NCBI GenBank assembly: GCA_017883355.1
Contig: JADGNS010000077.1
Span: 1 to 10,474 of the forward strand
Length of the DNA stretch: 10,474 nucleotides
Source: Candidatus Solibacter sp.
Lineage (GTDB): Bacteria > Acidobacteriota > Terriglobia > Bryobacterales > Bryobacteraceae
Direction of reading: 5' to 3'
Below, piece by piece: positions 5,885 to 10,474 of this stretch (the stretch's first letter is position 1; every line of letters starts with the position of its first letter). Made by a program: the position numbers and the translations under genes. The notes under the pieces are model-generated. The model was not told the origin of the DNA, ran no database searches, and saw only the letters and a program-made list of their open reading frames with translations.

Positions 5885-6217
5885 ATGTACCTCGGTCGTG
5901 TGGTCGGTAGCGTCTGGTGCACCGTCAAGAACCCTGTCATGACGGGGTGCCGCATGCTGGTCGTGCAGCCGTTGACGCCCGAGTTGCGCAATACCGGAAA
6001 GCAGTTGATCTGTACCGATTGCACCGGGGCGGGCGCGGGCGAACTGGTCTACTGGGTCCGCGGCAAGGAAGCCGGTTTCCCCTTTCACCCCGATGAACTG
6101 CCAGTGGATACCACCGTGGTGGGTATCGTGGATGAAGTCCACGTCAGCCGGCCGGAAGCCCACCCTCCGGCAAAGCCGCCGGCTCCCCAGCACCGCAAGT
6201 CTTCGCGGAAGAGTTGA
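5885..6217 (+). CDS. BMC-P pentameric vertex protein, second copy, with CxxC and basic tail
   Basis: 110 aa, about 20 longer than the family's usual length. The core is EutN/CcmL-like: MYLGRVVGSVWCTVKN, 'RMLVVQPLTPE', 'GAGAGELVYWVRGKEAG' and 'VDTTVVGIVDEVHV' (about 74-87). Two things set it apart from its neighbours. It has four Cys (C12, C22, C43, C46), two of them in an ICTDC motif where the other copies read VSVDT or VALDA. It also has a C-terminal tail of about 22 residues rich in Pro, His, Lys, Arg and Ser (from RPEAHPPAK). The tail may be exposed on the shell surface or bind another component; this is inference. It lies three bases from both neighbours. Confidence 0.92.
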   Translation: MYLGRVVGSVWCTVKNPVMTGCRMLVVQPLTPELRNTGKQLICTDCTGAGAGELVYWVRGKEAGFPFHPDELPVDTTVVGIVDEVHVSRPEAHPPAKPPAPQHRKSSRKS

Positions 6218-6220
6218 ACT

Positions 6221-6502
6221 ATGCTGATCGCGCGCGTTATCGGAGAACTGGTCGCCACCCAGAAGCATGCCAGCCATCAAGGCCGCAAACTTCTGCTGGT
6301 TCAGCCTCTCAATCTGGACGGCACGGACCGCGGGGATGCCGTGGTGGCGCTCGACGCGGTGGATGCCGGGGTAGGGGACAAGGTCCTCGTGGTCACCGAG
6401 GGCGTTAGCGCCATGACCAGTGTGGGGCGTCCCAACTCACCAATTGACATGTCGGTGATTGGCTTTATCGATCATATTGAACTGATTCAAGGGGTCGCCT
6501 GA
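6221..6502 (+). CDS. BMC-P pentameric vertex protein, third copy
   Basis: 93 aa. The EutN/CcmL fold is shown by MLIARVIGELVATQKHASH, 'GRKLLLVQPLNLDG', 'VVALDAVDAGVGDKVLVVTEG' and 'IDMSVIGFIDHIEL'. The usual glycine of the VGAG loop is Asp here (V-D-A-G). GGAAGAG at 6207-6213 serves as the ribosome-binding site. It is the last gene of the BMC operon, and its final 66 bases overlap, tail to tail, the 3' end of the minus-strand membrane protein gene. Three distinct BMC-P genes beside one BMC-H gene resemble the Haliangium ochraceum shell gene set, as known from the literature. Confidence 0.92.
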   Translation: MLIARVIGELVATQKHASHQGRKLLLVQPLNLDGTDRGDAVVALDAVDAGVGDKVLVVTEGVSAMTSVGRPNSPIDMSVIGFIDHIELIQGVA

Positions 6503-7021
6503 GCGCTTGCGGCTCATCACCATCGCGGCCAGAATCGCCCCGAATCCAAGTTTCACCGCTTCCACCACCAGATAGGCATTGTGGAGCACCCAGAATCGGG
6601 CGCGCTCCTGGGCGGCGATGTCGCCCGGAATGTATTCCATGGAGCGGCCGGCGATCCCCAACTCGGGCGAGATTGCCAGGCGCTGGAACAACGCCAGTGC
6701 CAGCAGGACCAGCATTACCCCCAGGGAATACTTACCCTCCGTGGTGCCGAATAACAGGTAGCAGAAAAGCAGGACGGCCATGCCGATCTGCATGATTTCC
6801 CAACTCCGGAACAGCCAGCGGTTCTGCTCCGCCACGGCGTAGCGCAGTACCAGCCGGGTCACCGCCGGCCCCAAAGACTTGGTCTGCACCACGAATGCCG
6901 GGTTAGACTGCGTCATGATGGTCTCCACGGTGCCGAAACTGCGGGCGCCGTACCAGGCCATCAGAATTCCGCCTCCGAGCCATACGCCCAGCAGGAAGCA
7001 TACGATGCGGCGGTAGTGCAT
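6437..7021 (-). CDS. Four-helix membrane protein of unknown function
   Basis: 194 aa. Four hydrophobic helices are visible at about 5-24, 75-92, 97-114 and 145-169. The loop between helices 1 and 2 is long and polar (about 25-74), and a basic, His-containing tail follows (170-194). The pattern, with GVWLGGGILMAWYGAR early and FWVLHNAYLVVEAVK late, recalls small DUF4149-like integral membrane proteins, but I cannot assign it firmly. The last 22 codons, including the stop, are antisense to the third BMC-P gene, so the two transcripts collide. It is divergent from fliW. A TAGAAT box lies only eight bases before the start, giving a very short or absent leader. Confidence 0.7.
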   Translation of the reverse strand: MHYRRIVCFLLGVWLGGGILMAWYGARSFGTVETIMTQSNPAFVVQTKSLGPAVTRLVLRYAVAEQNRWLFRSWEIMQIGMAVLLFCYLLFGTTEGKYSLGVMLVLLALALFQRLAISPELGIAGRSMEYIPGDIAAQERARFWVLHNAYLVVEAVKLGFGAILAAMVMSRKRSGDPLNQFNMIDKANHRHVNW

Positions 7022-7029
7022 GACTCTTG

Positions 7030-7035
7030 ATTCTA
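7030..7035 (-). promoter_or_regulatory. Possible -10 box of the membrane protein gene
   Basis: On the minus strand TAGAAT lies eight bases before the ATG at 7021. A weak -35-like TTACCG lies 16 bases further upstream. The transcript would start at or next to the start codon. This is the second near-leaderless start suggested in this window. Confidence 0.35.
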
Positions 7036-7082
7036 GCGCACCGCTTCCAAACGGTAACGGCTAGGTTTTTCAAATCTTGTCC

Positions 7083-7109
7083 TAAAGGTTTCCGCCTTTC
7101 TGCCGATCA
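7083..7109 (+). promoter_or_regulatory. Sigma-28 (FliA-type) promoter of fliW-csrA
   Basis: TAAA (7083-7086), exactly 15 bases, then GCCGATCA (7102-7109). The sigma-28 consensus is TAAA-N15-GCCGATAA, so this matches all four -35 bases, the spacing, and seven of eight -10 bases. Transcription would begin near 7117, giving a leader of about 13 bases before fliW. It ties fliW and csrA, and by readthrough possibly the flagellin, to late flagellar control. Confidence 0.8.
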
Positions 7110-7129
7110 ACCCGTCAGTACGAGGTGGT

Positions 7130-7588
7130 ATGCCAGTAATGGAAACGAAGAACTTCGGAAAGATCTCCTTCGAGCCGGAGTCGGAACTCGAATTTCCGGG
7201 CGGGCTTCCGGGCTTTGACAGCCGCAGAAAATTTGTGGCCGTCAGGTTTGTGGAATCCGACCCGCTCGTCTACCTGCAAAGCCTGGAAGACCCCGACCTT
7301 TGCTTCATCACGATGCCGATTCTGGCGGTCGACCCGCGCTACCAGCTTAAGGTGAGCGGCGAGGATCTGGACCAGTTGGACCTGCCGCAGGCGCGCCAGC
7401 CGCGCATTGGGGAAGACGTCTTGTGCCTGACGGTGCTCTCCGTGCGCGAAACCGGGCCGACCGCCAACCTGCTGGCGCCGATTGTGGTCAACCTGCGCAA
7501 TCGCATGGCGGTGCAGGCAGTGGCTCCGGAATCGGACTACTCGCACCAATATGAGTTGATGCCCGACGAGGCATCCGTATGCTCGTGA
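7130..7588 (+). CDS. fliW: FliW, flagellar assembly factor / CsrA antagonist
   Basis: 152 aa. FliW binds CsrA and, in competition, flagellin, thereby coupling flagellin synthesis to its export. Family features seen are ETKNFGKISFEPE near the start; 'LEFPGGLPGFDSRRKF' (about 21-36), the typical glycine-rich turn; 'PDLCFITMPILAVDP'; and near the C-terminus 'TANLLAPIVVNLRNRMAVQAV' and 'DYSHQYEL'. Length is normal. An in-frame ATG at 7139 is an alternative start; GAGGTGG at 7122-7128 could serve either. It lies 13 bases after the predicted sigma-28 start point, overlaps csrA by 10 bases and sits upstream of two flagellin genes, the classic arrangement in non-enteric flagellated bacteria. Confidence 0.95.
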   Translation: MPVMETKNFGKISFEPESELEFPGGLPGFDSRRKFVAVRFVESDPLVYLQSLEDPDLCFITMPILAVDPRYQLKVSGEDLDQLDLPQARQPRIGEDVLCLTVLSVRETGPTANLLAPIVVNLRNRMAVQAVAPESDYSHQYELMPDEASVCS

Positions 7589-7809
7589 TGTCGCGGCGCC
7601 AGGGCGAGACGATTCTGATCGGCGACGAAATTGAAATTGTGATTGCGCACATCGGGCGTTCGCGCGTGAAGGTAGGCATTCGCGCGCCGCGGCAAATGCC
7701 GGTGATCGCCCGAGAAATAAAACTGATACGCGACGAAAACCTGAGGGCGGCAGGCGCCACCGCATCCGAACTCTCGAGTTTGATTGCGCGACTCCGCCCA
7801 CCGGGGTAG
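7579..7809 (+). CDS. csrA: CsrA, RNA-binding translational regulator
   Basis: 76 aa. CsrA dimers bind A-N-GGA motifs in mRNA leaders and block translation. The fold signature is clear: MLVMSRRQGETILIGDEIEI (1-20), then 'VKVGIRAP' (30-37) and 'REIKLIRDEN' (45-54). The C-terminal extension beyond about 50 (NLRAAGATASELSSLIARL) is of the kind found in CsrA proteins that are controlled by FliW. One oddity is seen in an ungapped alignment to E. coli CsrA from memory: the RNA-contacting Arg44 is Ala44 here and an Arg sits at 45, while position 43 (His) is Ile. GAGG at 7567-7570 serves as its ribosome-binding site, inside fliW. The start overlaps the fliW end by 10 bases, so translation is probably coupled. 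Confidence 0.95.
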   Translation: MLVMSRRQGETILIGDEIEIVIAHIGRSRVKVGIRAPRQMPVIAREIKLIRDENLRAAGATASELSSLIARLRPPG

Positions 7810-7844
7810 CACAAGAAGATGGTGCGGCATGCTTTAGCTTGCCA

Positions 7845-7861
7845 GCCGGCCGCAGGCCGGC
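7845..7861 (+). repeat. GC-rich palindrome between csrA and the first flagellin
   Basis: GCCGGCC (7845-7851) and GGCCGGC (7855-7861) form a 7-bp stem with a 3-base loop, after GCATGCTTTAGCTTGCC (7827-7843), which is itself partly self-complementary. No T run follows. It could be a weak terminator, an RNA fold that affects flagellin translation, or a REP-like dispersed element. It is the only notable structure in 7810-7875. Confidence 0.4.
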
Positions 7862-7875
7862 CTTGCCTGGAGGCG

Positions 7876-7887
7876 GGAAAGGACTTC
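7876..7887 (+). promoter_or_regulatory. Ribosome-binding site and probable CsrA site of the first flagellin gene
   Basis: GGAAAGGACTTC holds the ribosome-binding site AAAGGA (7878-7883), eight bases before the ATG. The A-N-GGA motif (AAGGA) coincides with it, and two further GGA triplets lie just upstream (7869-7871 and 7876-7878). CsrA is known to block flagellin translation by covering such sites. The same AAAGGACTTC occurs before the second flagellin gene. Confidence 0.5.
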
Positions 7888-7891
7888 TCCG

Positions 7892-10240
7892 ATGGGCACT
7901 TCGATTTCGACCAATCTGAATTCCCTCAACGCGCTAGAGAGTTTTCGCCGCAATAGCGATTTCCAGGCCGGCGTGATTCAGCGCCTCACCTCCGGCTATC
8001 GCATCTCCCGTGCCGGTGACGACCCGGCCGGCCTGGCGATTGCCAACCGGTTCCGCGCCGACACCGGCGAGTTGAGTCAGGGCATACGCAATCTCAACGA
8101 CGGCATCAGCAGGCTGCAGATCGTCGATGAAGGTATCGGCAATATATCCAAGATTCTGGACCGGCTGAAAGTCCTGGCGAGCCAGTCGGCCACCTTTCCA
8201 TTCACTGGCGACCGCACGATCCTGAACTCCGAGTTCCAGACGCTGCTCGCCGAAGTCGACCGCCAGGCCGAATCGATCGGGCTCGGCTCGAACGGCCAAT
8301 TCGCGCAGACTCTGTCGGTCTGGGTGGGCGAAAGCGGCAGTTCGTTCGGCACCACGGTGAATGTCGATTTGAGCGCCTCGATGGTAGATACGCGAGGCTT
8401 GGGACTGGGGGGCGCCAAGGGCATGCAGGCGGTGGCCGGCAGCGCCGACATCGGTCCCGCCTCCCCGGACCACACGGTGGCGCAGATTGTGGCCGATCCG
8501 AGTAACACCAGCGCAAGCGCGGGGTATACGGATTTCTATGTCTCCGGCCCGGGCTTTTCCGATGGCAACGAAGTCAAGATCTCCGCCAACCTGCAGAACG
8601 TTACTACTCTCGAGGGCCTGGTTGCCTCCATCAATGCCGCGATCCAGGTCGCCGCCAGCGGTACCACGCCGGCCGCGGCGGCTTTCCGGAGAGCCGGAAT
8701 TGCGGCGTCGGCCTACAACGGTCAGGAACTGGCGTTCACTTCTCCCTATACTCCATTCCAGGTGGAGGCCGGTGATGTCATGGCCAATGCCCTCATGGGC
8801 AATCTGAATGGCACGGCCGGCATCGCTCTCGCCACCACGGTACAAGGCACCGGGACGGCCGCTGCCGGCGACATGTTTGTGCCCACCAACGTCACGGTCC
8901 GGATCACCGGGGGTAGCCTGGCGGCCGCGGTGGATATCGCGCTGGATCCGGCTTCTACCACCACGGCGCTGGCCATTACGGACCTTGCCGCGAAGGTCGG
9001 CGGCAACGCCCAATTGCAGGCGGCCGGGATCTACTTGAGCGGCGCGCCCGGGGGAACGCTGACCTTCACCGACGCGCGAGGCGAGATCTTCAGCGTGCAG
9101 GCGACCGGCGATACCGCCAATGCGCTCGGGCTGGGGTCGTTCGTGGCAGATGCAGGCGGCGCGGTGGACTACACCAGCATTCAGGGAACCGCTTACGACA
9201 ATACGGTTTCGGCGGGCATCGCGCACCTGGAGTTCTCCCTCAACGGCGCACCCTCTATCGCCATTCCCAACATCGACTTGTCGGGCGGAGATGCCGCCGG
9301 GCCTAATTCCCGTTCCGGAGCCGACCTCCAAAAAACCCTCAACGACGCATTCGCCGCCAATCCGGCCTTACAGGCCGCCGGCCTGGTCGCCACGTTCAAT
9401 GGAACCAGCCTCAGCATCGCGTCCAGCAACAATACCTGGTTCCGCATCAACCCCGGCACCACCGACGCGTCCGCCGACATTGGCTTTGGCACCAGCGGCG
9501 CGCTATTCACATCGCCCTTGACGGCGGCACAGGCAAACAGCCACACCATCGATTCCAGCGGCGCCACAGCCGTTTCATCCCTGAGCTTCGCCCCTCTAGC
9601 CTACGGCAACGATGGTCAGACGATTACCGTCTCGGCCGCCGACCTCACCGGCGCCCTGCAAACGGCAACCATTACTTTGCGGAATAACGTGCAGGGCAGG
9701 GAGGGCCGCGGCATTGACGAAGCCATCGCGGCCATCAATGCGCAGCTCCAGCAGAGCGCCTCCCCCCTGCGCCAGATCGTGGCCGTGAAAGAGAACGTGG
9801 GCGGCGCCGAACAAATCGGTTTTCTGAGCAGCCTGCGTTCGTTCCAGGTGACCGCGGGTAATTCGGCCAATGGCGGCGGACTCGATGGCGGCGCCGCGAT
9901 TGCCGAATCTTCCGCACCCGTCGGCGCCCAGGTCAACGTATCGGTTGACACCATGGAGTCGGCCCTGCTGGCGATGACCGCCATCACCGGCGCCGTCACC
10001 GCGCTCGGAGCCGCCCAAGCCGTGGTGGGCAAGGCCGAGAACCAGTTGAACTATGCCATCGACCTGTCCCAGTCGCAGGTCACCAGTTTTTCCTCGGCGG
10101 AATCGGGCATCCGCGACACCGACGTGGCCGCCGACGCGGCCAATCTCACCAAATCCCAGATCCTGCAGCAAGCTTCCATAGCTGCCATGGCACAGGCCAA
10201 CTCCGCGGCCCAGGCCGTCCTTGCACTGCTGAAAGGTTAG
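7892..10240 (+). CDS. Long flagellin (filament protein) with large central insert
   Basis: 782 aa, well above the roughly 270-500 aa of many flagellins. The N-terminal D0/D1 region (about 1-165) is typical: MGTSISTNLNSLNALESFRR, 'RLTSGYRISRAGDDPAGLAIA', 'GIRNLNDGISRLQIVDEGIG'. The C-terminal D1/D0 region (about 680-782) is also complete: 'AQAVVGKAENQLNYAIDLSQ', 'SGIRDTDVAADAANLTKSQI', ending 'QANSAAQAVLALLKG'. Between them, about 213-662 holds four degenerate modules of the flagellin-IN type, each with a strand, an 'aINaA'-like helix, an 'AGI/AGL' turn and a closing strand. These would project from the filament surface. It follows csrA by 82 bases. No sigma-28 box of its own is visible, so it may be read from the fliW promoter. 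A second flagellin gene follows on the same strand. Confidence 0.95.
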   Translation: MGTSISTNLNSLNALESFRRNSDFQAGVIQRLTSGYRISRAGDDPAGLAIANRFRADTGELSQGIRNLNDGISRLQIVDEGIGNISKILDRLKVLASQSATFPFTGDRTILNSEFQTLLAEVDRQAESIGLGSNGQFAQTLSVWVGESGSSFGTTVNVDLSASMVDTRGLGLGGAKGMQAVAGSADIGPASPDHTVAQIVADPSNTSASAGYTDFYVSGPGFSDGNEVKISANLQNVTTLEGLVASINAAIQVAASGTTPAAAAFRRAGIAASAYNGQELAFTSPYTPFQVEAGDVMANALMGNLNGTAGIALATTVQGTGTAAAGDMFVPTNVTVRITGGSLAAAVDIALDPASTTTALAITDLAAKVGGNAQLQAAGIYLSGAPGGTLTFTDARGEIFSVQATGDTANALGLGSFVADAGGAVDYTSIQGTAYDNTVSAGIAHLEFSLNGAPSIAIPNIDLSGGDAAGPNSRSGADLQKTLNDAFAANPALQAAGLVATFNGTSLSIASSNNTWFRINPGTTDASADIGFGTSGALFTSPLTAAQANSHTIDSSGATAVSSLSFAPLAYGNDGQTITVSAADLTGALQTATITLRNNVQGREGRGIDEAIAAINAQLQQSASPLRQIVAVKENVGGAEQIGFLSSLRSFQVTAGNSANGGGLDGGAAIAESSAPVGAQVNVSVDTMESALLAMTAITGAVTALGAAQAVVGKAENQLNYAIDLSQSQVTSFSSAESGIRDTDVAADAANLTKSQILQQASIAAMAQANSAAQAVLALLKG

Positions 10241-10271
10241 GGTTGACCATGGCACACCAGCCCTTTTCCCC

Positions 10272-10309
10272 CGCGGGTCCAGAAAACCCACGCGCCGTTC
10301 ATCTTTTTC
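10272..10309 (+). terminator. Weak hairpin plus T-rich tail after the first flagellin
   Basis: CGCGGGT (10272-10278) can pair imperfectly with ACCC-AC-GCG (10286-10294), and a T-rich stretch ending in five T follows (10299-10308). The stem is bulged, so termination here is uncertain. Confidence 0.25.
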
Positions 10310-10334
10310 CAATCCCGGCCGAAGAGGTCAATGT

Positions 10335-10349
10335 CCGGCAAGATGCCGG
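10335..10349 (+). promoter_or_regulatory. Short hairpin in the second flagellin leader
   Basis: CCGGC and GCCGG form a 5-bp stem around AAGAT, 25 bases before the second flagellin start. Further upstream, GCCGAAGA (10318-10325) resembles a sigma-28 -10 box (six of eight), but its -35 (TCAT) is poor. The leader 10241-10373 otherwise shows only the weak hairpin and the ribosome-binding site. Confidence 0.3.
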
Positions 10350-10360
10350 CCCCAAATTTG

Positions 10361-10370
10361 AAAGGACTTC
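10361..10370 (+). promoter_or_regulatory. Ribosome-binding site and probable CsrA site of the second flagellin gene
   Basis: AAAGGACTTC is identical to the sequence before the first flagellin. AAAGGA (10361-10366) lies seven bases before the ATG at 10374 and contains the CsrA-type A-N-GGA motif. Confidence 0.5.
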
Positions 10371-10373
10371 AAA

Positions 10374-10474
10374 ATGATTTCCATCCAAACCAACATCAAT
10401 TCCCTTGTCGCCCAGCAGAACCTGAGCGTCAATAGTGCATTCCAGAGCAAGACCATCGCGCAGTTGACCTCCGG
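10374..10474 (+). CDS. Second flagellin, N-terminus only (cut by right edge)
   Basis: 33 complete codons are in the window. The start MISIQTNINSLVAQQNL and the following 'AFQSKTIAQLTSG' are the canonical N-terminal D0 helix of flagellin, closer to the general consensus (I-x-TN-x-xSL-x-AQ-x-NL) than that of the first flagellin (TSISTNLNSLNALE). It is therefore a separate flagellin and not a recent copy of the upstream one. It shares the AAAGGACTTC ribosome-binding site with that gene. Total length cannot be judged. Confidence 0.93.
   Translation, partial: MISIQTNINSLVAQQNLSVNSAFQSKTIAQLTS

Noticed and set aside
5420..6280. 286-codon minus-strand frame opposite BMC-H and BMC-P genes
   Set aside because: It is antisense to four short genes with strong family matches; its translation is rich in His/Asp/Arg with no motifs.
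7934..9331. 465-codon open frame on the minus strand opposite the flagellin
   Set aside because: It is antisense to a clear flagellin gene, has low-complexity Arg/Gly-rich translation and no recognisable domain; long antisense frames are common in GC-rich coding DNA.
10318..10325. GCCGAAGA as a sigma-28 -10 box for the second flagellin
   Set aside because: The matching -35 position reads TCAT instead of TAAA; too weak to call as a promoter, noted only within the leader hairpin entry.

Overview
The window looks like chromosomal DNA of a GC-rich acidobacterium, most likely of the Solibacter/Bryobacter group. Three things suggest this: two proteins with the Solibacter-type repeat-rich C-terminal domain (TIGR03437), a bacterial microcompartment (BMC) gene set of a small Haliangium/acidobacterial-like type, and a fliW-csrA-flagellin block. 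The taxonomy is inferred from family knowledge, not from a search. I see no tRNA, rRNA, CRISPR array, insertion sequence or transposase.

Left part (1-4383), mostly envelope and secreted proteins. A partial unrecognised gene runs in from the left edge and is followed closely by a secreted stand-alone TIGR03437 protein (+). Four minus-strand genes follow: a secreted DUF1223 protein with a CxxC motif; a large secreted protein with one CxxCH heme-type motif, a Reeler-like domain and a C-terminal TIGR03437 domain, ending in a clear intrinsic terminator; a very basic small secreted protein; and a rhomboid protease with an N-terminal zinc ribbon.

Centre (4445-6502): a compact plus-strand BMC operon. 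It holds a class II (fuculose-1-phosphate type) aldolase with a probable C-terminal encapsulation peptide, one hexameric shell protein (BMC-H) and three different pentameric vertex proteins (BMC-P). An extended -10 box lies almost on top of the aldolase start. No aldehyde dehydrogenase, phosphotransacylase or trimeric BMC-T gene is present, so other parts must lie elsewhere or the compartment is unusually simple. The last BMC-P gene overlaps a convergent four-helix membrane protein gene by 66 bases.

Right part (7083-10474): flagellar filament control and structure. A near-consensus sigma-28 promoter precedes fliW, which overlaps csrA. An unusually long flagellin (782 aa, with four degenerate insert modules) follows, and a second flagellin runs off the right edge. 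Both flagellin leaders share the same AAAGGACTTC ribosome-binding site with an embedded A-N-GGA motif. This fits the known FliW-CsrA-flagellin loop, in which CsrA blocks flagellin translation and FliW relieves it. CsrA here lacks the usual RNA-binding Arg44 (Ala44, with Arg at 45).
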